Below, one piece after another: positions 37,785 through 49,745 of a stretch of DNA of 64,000 nucleotides (position 1 is the stretch's first letter; the number at the start of each line of letters is the position of its first letter). Under the pieces are notes generated by a model that was given only the letters and a program-made list of their open reading frames with translations, did not search any database and was not told the DNA's origin. The translations under genes were made by a program, and so were the position numbers. This stretch comes from Diospyros lotus (Eukaryota; Streptophyta; Magnoliopsida; Ericales; Ebenaceae). Where the stretch lies: contig NC_068347.1 of the NCBI RefSeq assembly GCF_014633365.1, positions 28,438,116-28,502,115 on the forward strand. The letters are read 5' to 3'.

Positions 37785-39314
37785 GGGAAATTCTATTGGC
37801 AGCCCAATAAATTGTTCTTCACAATCCGAAATCCTATCAAATCTTACAATATTTTTAAAATATCTATTTTACCCTCAGTTAACAGCCCACTCTTTCTTTC
37901 TCTCCCGCACACACTCTCTCTCTTTGTGCGATGCCCGCGAGGTGGGTCAGCAATGGCAGCAGAGCCACATTCTCTCTTTCCCCCGAATACACATACACAC
38001 AAACACACACAAATATATATATATATATTTACACATACACACAATGCATGGTTGTGGCCATGGCAACCGACGCATGGTTGTGGCCATGGCAACCGCAACA
38101 CACAACGCATGGTTGTGGCCATGGCAACCGACGCATGGTTGTGGCCATGGCAACCGCAACACACAACGCATGGTTGTGGCCATGGCAACCGCAACCTATA
38201 TATATATATATATATTTACACACACCGCAGCCATGGCGTTCCCCGACTACCAACAGTCGGGGACTCTTGAGTTCCCCAAATGCCAACAATTGGGGAACTC
38301 TGGGTTCCCCTATTACTGGTAGTAGGGGAAAGTTTATTTATTTTTATTTTTTTAAATTTTAATTAAGTTTTTTTATTATAATAAATAAAAAATTAAAAAA
38401 TAATATAAATGAATATATTTTTTAAATATATACATTTTAAGTAATTATAAATTAACTAATTTTAAATTTTAAATCGTGGTATCGAATTAGTTAATGCTTA
38501 AGAAAATTTAAAATTAGTATTAATTATATACACACAAACACACCTATATATATATAAAATTAGTTAATTTATATACACACCTAATTTTTTATTTTAAAAA
38601 ATTAAAATATAAATTAAGTAATTTTATATAAGTGTGTTTTTTGTGTATATAATTAGGTGTGTATATAAATTAATTAATTTATATATATATGTGTGTGTGT
38701 ATATAATTAATACTAATTTTAAATTTTTTAAGCATAACTAATTTAATACCATGATTTAAAATTTAAAATTTAAAATTAGTTAATTTATAATTACTTAAAA
38801 TGTAGATATTTAAAAAATATATATATTTATTATAATAAATTTTTTTAATTAAAATTAAAAAAAATAAAATGTTCCCCGACTGCCAGTAGTAGGGGAAGCC
38901 AGCGCTCCCTGACTGTTGGTAGTTGGGGAATGCAGCGACTGCCAGCAGTCGGGGAATGCCCATGGCTGCGGCCATGCGGTGTGTGTGTAAATATATATAC
39001 ATATATATATATGTGTGTATATATATATATATAGGCTGCAGCTGCCATGGCTGCGGCCATGCATTGTGTGTGTGTAAATATGTGTGTGTGTGTGTTTGTG
39101 TATCTGTGTATTCAGGAGAGAGAGAGAGTGTGTGAGTCGGCTGCCATTGCCGACCCACCTCGCAGGCATCGCGCAAAGAGAGAGAATGTGCGGGAGAGAA
39201 AGAAAGAGTGAGTTGTTAGTTGAGAGGAAAAATAGATATTTTAATAATATGGTAAGATTTGATGGAATTTCGGGTTGTGAAGAGTAATTTATTGGGTTAT
39301 CGATAAAATTTTCC
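37785..39314. mobile_element. 1.53-kb fold-back element, Mutator-like, with near-full-length inverted arms
   Basis: The left end GGGAAATTCTAT and the right end (on the other strand) GGAAAATTTTAT are flanked by the perfect 9-bp duplication ATTGAATAA at 37776-37784 and 39315-39323. Nearly the whole left arm (37785 to about 38587) is repeated in reverse complement on the right (about 38650-39314), including CCCAATAAATT near both ends, the CGAGGTGGGTC block, the CCATGG cores, the TTCCCC(G)ACT blocks and the AT-rich inner part. The loop is only about 60 bases. A 9-bp duplication points to the Mutator superfamily. There is no transposase. The long open frames inside are by-products of the repeats. 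Confidence 0.85.
38046..38195. repeat. Minisatellite in the left arm of the fold-back element
   Basis: Five copies of a 24-base core (gcatggttgtggccatggc plus aaccg) start at 38046, 38072, 38107, 38133 and 38168. The spacing alternates 26 and 35 bases, so the array is two and a half copies of a 61-base higher-order unit. The right arm has only one such core at the matching place (around 39040-39065). GGTTG...CAACC and the central TGGCCA make each core partly self-complementary. Confidence 0.95.
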
Positions 39315-39323
39315 ATTGAATAA

Positions 39324-40238
39324 TAAGATGCATCATAAGTCCAAAATTCACACTTGAGGTGTGTACTAAGTTTCAAAATTCAAGGACATAAATGATTAAA
39401 AGTCCCAAATGGAGGGGCACAAATGTGTCATGGGCCATGGATGTGCGTATATTTTGGTGAGCGCTCAAGCTCAGATGGCAGTCGCTGGCTGCAGCCTGGA
39501 GATGTGGTTGTAATTATTCAAGGAGCGATGAAAACCATGAGTGATGGATGATGGCATGGTATGATGATGAAATCACAACCGTCCAAGTGGTCAACATCCA
39601 TCACCATCGCCTTCGCCATCATGTTATAATTGTACCCCCAAAACTTGTAGCGCTTGACTCTAACAAGGTACCGAAAAAAAAAAACCTTCAGCAGTACATG
39701 CGTTACGGATGCACGGTCGTCCAAGCCTTCTTTATATATATAATAATATTATTAAAAAATATATATATGAGGAACCCTGTAAATATGAGTCATCTAGTAA
39801 TGTCTGTCTTTTAGTTGTTATTGAAGGGTAAATTCAAAAGGTGTGTTTGTATATTTGTTTATATAAAAATTTAATATCAATATCTAATCAATCGTCTATT
39901 ATTCTTAAACAAATTAAATCTCTTATTACAACCTTGTTAACAATATTATAAGTCGCTACTTAATTATTAGAGCAATGGACATCATGTAGGAAGGGACAAC
40001 CAAGCCATATATAAGTTTTCTTTTTCTTTTTTATTTTTTTATATTAAAAAAATTAAATTAGTATCAAGGTATATACTCTCATCTATTAACATTCAAGGTT
40101 AACTTCCACTAAATGAGCACTTGGGGGGGGTCCCAAATTGAGATGCCACCCTTCTTAATTTGCTCTTTCAATCAATAAAAAATATTTTAGCACATAAAAA
40201 TTTAAAAAAAAAAAAATCAAATGTTGCCATACAACACA

Positions 40239-40271
<33 letters not shown>

Positions 40272-42008
40272 GTGTGAACGAAAAATATGAATGCATTTAA
40301 TTGATTTTTTGATAGGATATGCCTTTAGTCAGCTACCCAAAGCCCATCAACTTAATATTAGTTTTAATTGTTTTTGTAATTAAGTTTCTAAGAGCTAAAA
40401 TGTGAATTGAGTATATATCGATGGATCCTCTTCAACGTGTGATCCAGTTAGTATTAATTGGAATTATATATAATTTAATTCTAGACTATGCTGAAATATC
40501 TTAGTATTAATTATTTAACTTGGGGATATAAATCATATATAGTAGTCAAACTTACATTCTAGCTACCACCTAATTAATACAAGGCATGCATTTAGTTTTA
40601 ATCTCTCTCTTTCTTTTGATTCATTCAAACACCATTAATTAAACAAATCCTCTACAACCCATAAAATAAAGAGTTGCCAAAATCAATGCGATTTTGTATA
40701 TCTAAATTAATTATATATTGTTTTACTACCTAATGGTTGACTATGATTTACTTCCTTGTTAAGTTTGAGATCCATAAGAATAAGACCAAAATACTCACAA
40801 TATTATTAGTCCAAACAAATTAAGACTGGTTATTCCCCAAGCATGTCCTCTCTCTCACTCACTTTCCGATGCAAATTTGACAAACAAAATTAAAAAAGAA
40901 AAGAAAAAGATAAACAGGGTTTGATTATATATATATATATAATATGTATATATTCATGATTTTGTGTGTATGTGTATTAAATTAATTTATTCTTGCATGT
41001 TGTTTTATATATTATATTCTCAGCTGAAGTCTCCACAATGCCTCACCTCACCTAGTTAAAATTTGTGTCTAATTAAATTGACCTCGATCGCATCCCCATT
41101 ATATAAATGTAGAAACAAGAAACCCAATAGTCAAAAGTCAAAACTTTGAATATTATGTTGTTTGTTTAGCAAGAAAATGGAGAGAAAAATATATATATAT
41201 ATATATATGTGAGAAGAGAAGAAAATTTCATGTACGTACAAGTGTATACGTGGCAAATATATATGTAAACACGAAGATAAGGAAGGATGTGGGTGGTGTG
41301 TATAAAAAAATGTTGGTAACTGGTCAATTATTTATTGGGATAGGATGGTCCTTTATCTATATATATAATATTTTGTGTATGGTCTCATTTGGTTAAAATC
41401 TTGCACAAGATGGTACAACTGCACATGCAAGGAAACACCATTTGAAAGCGCCACTCGCTCTCACTTAGGCTCTTAATTAGCCACTACTAGCCAGCCAGCC
41501 AGCCAGCCAGCCATCCATATACTTTTTCAAAATAATTAATAATTCTTTCTCCCTGTATATATATATATATATGTTTTACAATGAACTCATCATTCGTCTA
41601 TCAAAAAATTATATGTCTGTCTATTTTACAGAAGATAAAAACACAAAATCAAACAAAACACAGTACAGTACAGTAACACTATTTTTAACTTTCATTTTCA
41701 AAACAAATTAATAAACCCTGCTGGTGGCCTAACTTACATATATATATATAATCATCATCAGGTTCAAGCGTTGATGAATAGATCATAGATTAATTTCATT
41801 TTGTTCTTTTGTACTCTTTCATATCATATCATATGATTCCACACCTTTTCAATAATTAATCGCTAAACGTTCACTGATCTGAATATACGTGCGTGCTAGC
41901 TAGCTCTTCGTCTTCAGATTCTTTCTTTTCTTTTCTTTTCTTTTCCCATTATATTTTATATATGGGGTGCTTTGAAGCTGCAGCAGCGACCTCCAGACAT
42001 ATATATAT

Positions 42009-42045
<37 letters not shown>

Positions 42046-43571
42046 ATAGATTAATTTAACGTCAAAATTACGTTAATTATTATCAACTGGATTTCGTACG
42101 AAGGAAGTCATAAGCCAAAGGCATTAAAACAAGTACTGTTTTTCCTCGTTAGCATCAAACTTAATAATAAGCAAGTGTTAGGTACGTAACTAGCCGTCAT
42201 AATTTAATCTTAACTCATATACTAATTAATTAATTAATTAATCCTTCTTCTCGTTATTTATTTATTTATTTTATTTAACAAAAATCTCGTAACTGAACTG
42301 AACACTGCGTAATCTTCATTTCTTAAAAAAATAAAATAAAATTCATAAAACTGACACCAAGCAAGCACTAGAAGCAGGATGCACCTAATTAATTAAGATT
42401 CTCCGATCTTAATTTACAATGAAAGAGTCTTCAAAGATCAAACTAACGTATGTACGTAGCTTTCCTATAAATTAATTATGTACGTATCATGATCAGCACC
42501 GCTAATTTAATTATTCATTAATTTTAATTAATATAATCAAGCCTATAACTGCCACCCTTTAGGCTTTGCAACCACTTGCGCCCCAAATTAAGATGCCCTG
42601 AACCTGAAGCTGAAGCAGCAGCTATATATATATATATATATATATATTAATCTATTATACTGTTACTATATTATATTTACATATAACCCACCATAGCTTA
42701 GGCATTAGCCATAATAATAGTTTTTGTTTATTAATTCTGTTATGATCAATGAGGAATTCTAATTTTGAATTAATAAATTTTTTTATCCAGATTTATTTGA
42801 TGGAGGGAATGGAATTAATTCCGAGTCTATATATATATATATAATTAAGAAAATTTTAAATTGTTTGTGGATGGACGTCGACCATGGTGGTAAGGTGCGT
42901 TGAACAATATTATTTATTTAGTTTTATATATATATATATGATTGTTAGATTCTAGAGGGACAGTAGACAACCACCATTTATTTGGTTACAATTAATTAAT
43001 TATTAAATCAACCATTTAGGATCCTCCATCCATCGGTACTTCTATATATATATATATATAGCTAGGATTTCAAATCCACTAATTAAACTATATATATATA
43101 TATATATGGATCATATGTATGTATGTATGTATTATATGGTCCGGTCAAGGAAGGTGATAATGCAGTCAACATGAACGTCTAGATAATTATATCTATTTAG
43201 ATCAGACTTATAATTCAATCCCAATTGGTAATTCAATTAAAGGACTTGAAAATAAAATTACAAGGGTTAATTTATTTAGTGAAAAAAGAGCTCTGAATAT
43301 AATAAAATAAATATTAATTTCAAGGCATATTTATTTAATATATTCTTAGCTAGATAAGAAAAACTCTTTCCTACTATATATATATATATAAATTAAATAT
43401 ATATCTACTACTAAGACATTCAAATCATGGTCAATAAAATATATATGCAATAAATAAATATGCCTTGAAATGAATAAATATTATATAAGAAGACACCAAT
43501 TGCTATAAAAAAAAAAAAAACACTTGAATATATAATGAATGAAAATTAAGGTGCAGCCACATTGAAATGGG

Positions 43572-43613
<42 letters not shown>

Positions 43614-45370
43614 CAATTTCAATTTGGGTGTGGAATTTGCAATGAATGAATGAAAGAAAGAAAGGGAGGGAGGGAGGGAGGGAGGGGGATGATGATGCAT
43701 ATGAAATCATTGAAATGAGAAGCCCCTACGAGTCGTTGACTCTGTCTTTCCTTTTCTAGAAGTTTGAAGCATATGAGAACACTAAGCGGCAATTGCGGCC
43801 ATTATGTTTGAATCTAATTTAATATATTTATTATTATTATTATTATTATTTGTCTGAATCAGGGACGCTCGCACATCAGATCACATGAGATAGATTGATT
43901 ACTCAGGTCAAAGTCAAAATCAGATGGATGTGCGTACATACGTGGATTATATCTCTTTATACACATATAAAAGACGTCAACACGGAAGCAGACAATAAAA
44001 GCTCTCTCTCTCTCTCAAAAAATTTAAAAGAAAAAAGAAAAAAAAGCAAAAGGCTGTGGGTGGATGGGTTGTTGTCCATGTATTATGTAATGACAAAAAT
44101 CGCCCTCGTTTTGCGTGCACGTCTCCGCAAAAACTCTCTTGCGTGCGTCTCATGTGTACGGTCTGCCCCATTCTTTCAAGTTATCTCCCACGCCTCTTCC
44201 CCCTCCCCTCCCCTCCCTTTTGTTTTTTCAGAGAATTCTTTTATGTTTTTTTTTATTAAGTGTTTTCACTATTCAACCTTACGATATCAACAAATCTTAC
44301 GATATCAACAAGAGATATAAATCAAAAGACTTAGAGCCCAATTCAATCTCTAACCACCCCTATGTTTCTTCATCGTTGTCACATGAATGATTATGATCAA
44401 TAATACCAAATTCATAAGGATAATTTTTTGGACATTTTTAAAAGTTATATTTACAGGTATATATAAATATATGTAAAAAAATATGATATAATAATAAAAT
44501 TACTTAACAACAAAATACCCCACTACTAATACCAATTATAAGAGTCTTTCACAAGATTTAAGAATTAGAATTCCATTAGATAACCACTGATAATAATTAA
44601 ATAAAAACTTAAAATAATAATAATAATAATAACTATTTGTTCTCTATTTATATTTGAGACTGACCATGCAATAAAATTTGCCAGAGAGAGTACCTGTTGA
44701 TTAATTATTATTCTGGTATTATTATTATTGAAGGGTTAGGATGATGAGTTGAACCCAAGATTTGGTCATTTCGAGATGTCACTTATTGCTGAATTAATGA
44801 TTGGGACTAGTACTAATAATTAAGAGTTGATTTGAGTCGGGTCAAGCAAAACAGCCAGTCAATTAAAATTTGGTTTAATCCCCCAAATATAAACTCAAAA
44901 GGAAGGGAGTGTTCTCGATTGGAAGGGAATGCTTTTCGTACAAACAAGCATCCAATTTATTCACTCTCGGATAATAATAATTTCCGGTTTGGATGGGAGC
45001 GGGCAAGAAGGGAAGTGAAATTACCATCTCCTCTCTCCTTGTTTGGTATTGATCACAAGGTGGGGACACATTTCACCTCTCTCTCTCTCTCTCTCTCAAA
45101 CAGTACTTATCTAACGCCTCAACTCGAAACACACGTATATCATTGTCCATAAAATTTTTAGTTTAATAATTGAAGGGTGGTTACTTTTTTTTTTTTTTTA
45201 AAGTAATTACCAAATATTTCAAATTAAATTTTGTTTTTTTTTTTTAAAAAAGAAAAGAAAAGAAAAGAAAAGGCTAGTGCCAAACCGAGCCAATGATGTT
45301 GACTAATACATAGGGATCGAGGGGTTGGTGGTGGTGGGGGGGGGGATGCTATATAGCAGTTAAAAGATCT
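39324..45370. other. Long AT-rich spacer with many microsatellites, no gene recognised
   Basis: It holds (TG)n at about 40252-40270, several (TA)n tracts (40928-40942, 41193-41208, 42622-42648, 42830-42843, 43043-43060, 43092-43107, 43377-43390), (GA)n at about 42011-42043 and 43577-43611, (GGGA)n at about 43665-43690 and (CT)n at about 43999-44017 and 45080-45098. Open frames such as 43895-44320 fall on low-complexity DNA and show no domain. Nothing coding could be supported. Confidence 0.6.
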
Positions 45371-47487
45371 AAGGCTATATAAATGTTGTTAATGTTGACC
45401 AGTTGTAGGGGTCAAACCTTTGGTTAGCTGGGGTTGGGACCATTGTTGTAGAATTGGGTTCCACCTGAAAGCTCAGTGTAAGATAAACAAACCCTCCATG
45501 TGTTTCAAGGCCAAACAAGCAAAGAGATGGTAATGCCATGCATTGGTGGCCACCCACACTGCACAACTTCTCGTTTTCGTACGAGTGTCATTTTAAATGT
45601 AATTTTTTTTTTTTTTTTAACTTTTACTTTTATAGCGCAGTTGTTTTTATAATTCGAACTCGACACCCCAACAGTAATGTAGGGAGGGCACTTTTTGAGG
45701 GGTCTAAAGTGATGGATTTATATATAATTGGGTTAGAACTTAGACTAGACATCATCTTCAAGCTGTTTTGACTTTGAGTGAGAAAGCACTTTCCATTTCC
45801 GAGGAAGCGGCGGTTTAAGCACTTCTCCCCAACATTTGTAACAGGCAAACGAGGCCTTAGTGCTCGAGAGGTTCACTAAAGGCGTGTTGGGCCATCCAAC
45901 GCTGAGATGAGATGTGAACAGGGCCAGCTCCTGGACCTCTTTTTCTACGGTGGACAGGCAGTCTTGAAGCGACACAAGACAGATCCTAGTTGACAGAGAC
46001 AAATCTAAAAGTCAAATTGCCAACAGTGGCTTTCTCCCCAACCCAAAAATACCCTTCTTTTTTTCAGGCAACAAAGTCGGCCATAAAATTTGTTGAATCA
46101 ATCACATGAATTCTAAACAAGATGCCAATTATAATAATAATCTTAATAAAATAAAGTCAGATAAAAATAACTAAAATTTATATCAGAGTGCCTCATAAGA
46201 CTTGATATGTTATTGTTATGACATTTGCCTTGAAACAAGTCGGGAAGTCAGTGCGAGATCCAAGCAGTTTATGAAACTGGAAGCAACATTATATGGAATT
46301 AGGAAATGAACTGTGTGAAACTAGATGGCACGGTGAAGGTACTTTTTGGCACTAGCCACTTGAACATGTTCATCAATGAGGAAGGAAGGAAGCAAGCAAT
46401 TCTCATCTAAATTGAACAGAAAATTATCAACAGTAGAACCCAGCCAAAAGGAAAAGCTAACAACAGAGACTCTGGGAGAGCTAGGCAATCATCGAGTGTT
46501 TAAGCTTAAGTGGCATACGTGCTCAATGGCTAAAAAAAGACCAAACACATTCCAGAATCCAAATGAAATCAGAAAGATAATGTGAAAAATTGTAAATAAA
46601 TGCGAAACTTCTTGTGCAAAACCCCAGCGCGGGAGGGGCCAAAAGGCGCCAAAACTATATTCAAATTGAGGTCAATTACCTGATCAGAGGACAAGAATAC
46701 AAGTAGTGTCCCACCAATATGCGGAGTCAGACAAATCAAAGCAAAGAAAACCAAATTGATGTAACAGGCAAATTCAATTGTTAATTCTCAAGTAAATGGA
46801 GGATACCTTATTCAAATGCAACCAACGGGTCAAGAATGTTGCTCATAATTCAACTTGCAATATATTAATCTAAAAGAGCCAGCTTTTACAACTCTCTTTC
46901 AGGACTGATAGAGATGGCATGGCAATCACATCCATTGAACATGAAAAATCATGTGTTACCGCGTCCCTTAATTAGACAGCACTTTGGACAACTAGTTTTA
47001 GCTCTAAATGAAGCTTCTGTAGGCCCCATTATATCTTGCAGTGATTAAAGTTTTTAAATTTGAAATATGCTTGCCAGTTAACACCTAGCATCAGCTATCG
47101 GTGGAGGCAAGACACTAAATCCAAAATAGGCATCTTTCCAAGGGAAAAACAGGGGATGGAATAAAAGGAAAATATATCATGAACCCAGATTATAGTACTG
47201 AATTTTGAAAGTCATGTTCCAGCTGAGGTCTGAGAAGTCTCATCAGAAAACAAAGCTAGAGTGAATGATACAACACTAATCATACACAACTGCACTATCC
47301 CTAACGGTCAAAATTCAGAACAAGACACTCAAATAAGATAGAACATATCAAATAATATTAGGATGGCAAAAAAAGCAAGCAAGAAAGGGCATCCAATTGC
47401 TTAAAACAATGGATACGAGAAACCGGTAACCATACTCTTGACTAGCAAAGTTCAACCACCTCACATCTTGGTGTAGGGAATTCTTTA
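45371..47487. other. Spacer downstream of PFD3, no gene recognised
   Basis: A minus-strand frame of 85 codons at 46002-45745 is preceded by a possible acceptor (cttttag) but matches no family I know, and its middle resembles the 'aaggcctcgtttg' type of dispersed plant repeat. The region nearest 47487 should hold the PFD3 3' UTR. Other short frames (46376-46585, 46754-46569) are not credible. Confidence 0.45.
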
Positions 47488-48155
47488 TCAAGTCTCTTTG
47501 GCTGCAGCAGCTTGACGAATTCTGCGTTGATGTACATCCCAGTTGTATATGCGAGCAATTGTGACCTGAAGCATAGCAGTGTCATATTAAAATATCCTTC
47601 CAATTTATTTGGACTTCGCAAGTACAAGAGTAAAAGGCTATCAACATTATGGTGAGCTGAATAGCTATGCGTTGCCTCTACCGTCTCAAGGTACCATATG
47701 CATTAAACATCTTGGCCCTTGAGGCTTGGACGGTTTAACTGTTCCCAAAATGATCAACAGAAATAAAAATAGCAAACTTGTGAATTTGTTAAAAAAAAAT
47801 TAGCCTATTCTAGCCACAACTCCTACAAGGAGTAAAACGCTAACTATACCTGTGTAATGGTCACTTGATCCCTCAAGAATTGTAGATCTGCAACAAGAAC
47901 TTCTAAACTTGCTCTTGCATTTTCCAAGTTGCTCTGGAGAAGAGCAGTAGCCTGCACTTAAAACTTAAAGAACATCAAAGATCTTGCATCCTTTGTGTAA
48001 GAATCTAACATCTCTTAAGATTACAAATAGACTACCTCTTCACATGAGTATTCCAGCATGACGTTTGCTCCCAACCATAAACATACTGAATCAGAATCCT
48101 CAATGCATGCTCGAGAGTAGATTCCTTCTGACACTTCAAAATCAGCTATCAGTGC
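47488..48155 (-). CDS. PFD3: Prefoldin subunit 3, C-terminal three exons (partial gene)
   Basis: A subunit of the hexameric prefoldin co-chaperone, which passes newly made actin and tubulin to the CCT chaperonin in the cytosol. Minus-strand exons are 48155-48036 (40 codons, [16 protein letters not shown] and [17 protein letters not shown]), 47951-47850 (34 codons, [16 protein letters not shown]) and 47565-47488 (25 residues, [15 protein letters not shown], then TGA). All introns are phase 0 with AG/GT ends. This covers the end of the first helix, the beta-hairpin region and the C-terminal coiled-coil helix, about half of the roughly 190-residue protein. The N-terminal exons were not found up to 64000, so the next intron is longer than 15.8 kb or the gene is broken. 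Its position beside WRKY48 matches Arabidopsis (recalled). Confidence 0.88.
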
Positions 48156-49300
48156 CTGCAACCACATAATGATAATTATATCATAACCTGCAACACAACA
48201 TGAGCTGCAGACACAATCAGTTTGATAAAACTTATATATTTTTATTCAGTAGGTTTTATATGCAAACAAATTTGTAGATTTTTGAGTTATTTATTTCTGC
48301 AAAAAAGAAACGCATAAATTACCCAATTTGTAGCAAGCCAATTCAAAATTTGTCAATTCACAATTTTTAGAACAAGCAAATGGTTAACTCAAAACACATT
48401 TGGAGAAGAAAATAGGCACATCCATGCACACGAGCTTGTATGTGCAGCCTTGCCAGTACATAGGATTGTAACATGCACAAACCACTAAGGTCAAATTGAG
48501 AGGGAGGAGGGTAGGAAGAGAGAAGTGGGGGGGGAGAGAGGATTGATTTGACAGGAGGAACGATTTCCATAATTCTGTCTCAGTTTGGAAAAGAAAAAAG
48601 TAAAAAAAAGGATTATTTACTTTTAAAAGAACACAGGATAAATAGCAAAAAAATAAGAACATTGGATAAAGTGAAGGATTGGCTTAAGAGGAAAATTTCA
48701 CGAGATGATAAAAGACCCACAAACTTCATACCATGCCTCTTGGCAAATAATATGAAATGCTTTGTAATAGGGGGGCACGAAGATAGATATATCAGCACTA
48801 GCACAAGACATCGTAAGGTTCAGATTTAACATATTTGTGGAAACTCAGTGGTTGAACAAGTGATGGAAGATGTGGAAAACCAACTTGTTCATTTTGCACA
48901 GAATGACATGGAGCACATAAAAGAGCAGCGCAAATTGCAGATTTTGCTATATCAAAAGAGCATAAAAAAGGGTGTCAGCAAGAAAAGATGCAGCAGAAAT
49001 AAAAGCTTTAGGCAGAATATAAACCAGGAAAACAGAAGCCCAAACAGACAGCATATAAAAACAATTTAGTTTAAGCATAATTTCGATTTAACATATAAGA
49101 TTGAGGGTGCCACTTCAATGGCATGATGTTACAAGAAAATGCCTAAATTAGAGACTCGGGAGTACAGCAAAAGCAACACACAATGAAAGAAACACATATT
49201 GTTCGGCAGCTTGCAATTGGCGGCATGTAAGGTCCAGTAGAAACTGTAAAGCAGAATGCCTAAGCTATATCCACTATTGTCGGAGATCATATAGCCAGAT
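48156..49300. other. PFD3 intron sequence before the nested transposons
   Basis: AT-rich, with a purine-rich block at about 48500-48560. Open frames at 48548-48829 and 48662-48384 are low-complexity and unrecognised. I searched by eye for the preceding PFD3 exon (around the LEAKKGTGE segment of the family) and found nothing. Confidence 0.5.
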
Positions 49301-49562
49301 TGATTGAAGCAAATTTATGAGAGTTATCTTGGAAAGTTGTGAAGGGCTGTCAATCAAGCTGTTTTTGAATTATTTCCTAACGTAGAAATAGAAGATTAGG
49401 TGTACAGAATTGGTAGGTTCTGTAAATCACTTAGAGATTATCTCCATTAGAGGAATTCCTAATTAAGACTTTCCTATTGTAGATTGGCTAGTTTCCTGTA
49501 TATATATAGATCTGGACAGAATGAATAAGATATGCATTCAGTTTTCTTCCCAATGCGTAACA
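49301..49562 (+). repeat. 5' LTR of the copia element in the PFD3 intron
   Basis: It ends GCGTAACA directly before the primer-binding site. The start (TGATTGAAGC) is the best TG-type candidate and cannot be checked, because the 3' LTR is outside the window. It contains a TATATATAG promoter-like motif at about 49500. Confidence 0.6.
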
Positions 49563-49574
49563 TGGTATCAGAGC
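49563..49574 (+). other. Primer-binding site (initiator Met tRNA)
   Basis: TGGTATCAGAGC immediately after the LTR. Confidence 0.85.
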
Positions 49575-49745
49575 CTTAGGAAACTTTCCATAGGCAACCT
49601 TTTTTCCAGCCTTCATTTCCATTACCCTCCTAGCCTCCAGCCTTCATTGCTGTTAGCTTTCCAGCTTCATTGTCTTTGCTGTTTGACCGGCTTTCATTGC
49701 CCTCGAAGCCATCAGGTTTCCTAAATATTTTAGCAGCCTGAAAGG

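Noticed and set aside
38046..38195. CRISPR-like array of regularly spaced cores
   Set aside because: The spacers are 2 and 11 bases and themselves repeated, the context is a plant transposon, and there are no cas genes. It is a minisatellite.
37777..38362. Overlapping open frames of 140-180 codons in the fold-back element, and their antisense partners at 38763-39376
   Set aside because: They arise from the minisatellite, CT-rich and AT-rich repeats, occur in all frames on both strands and match no protein family.
43895..44390. 141- and 91-codon frames in the spacer
   Set aside because: They overlap each other in different frames across CT and A-rich tracts; no domain or splice support.
45745..46002. 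85-codon minus-strand frame with a possible splice acceptor
   Set aside because: No family match, and the middle resembles a dispersed plant repeat; listed only as spacer.
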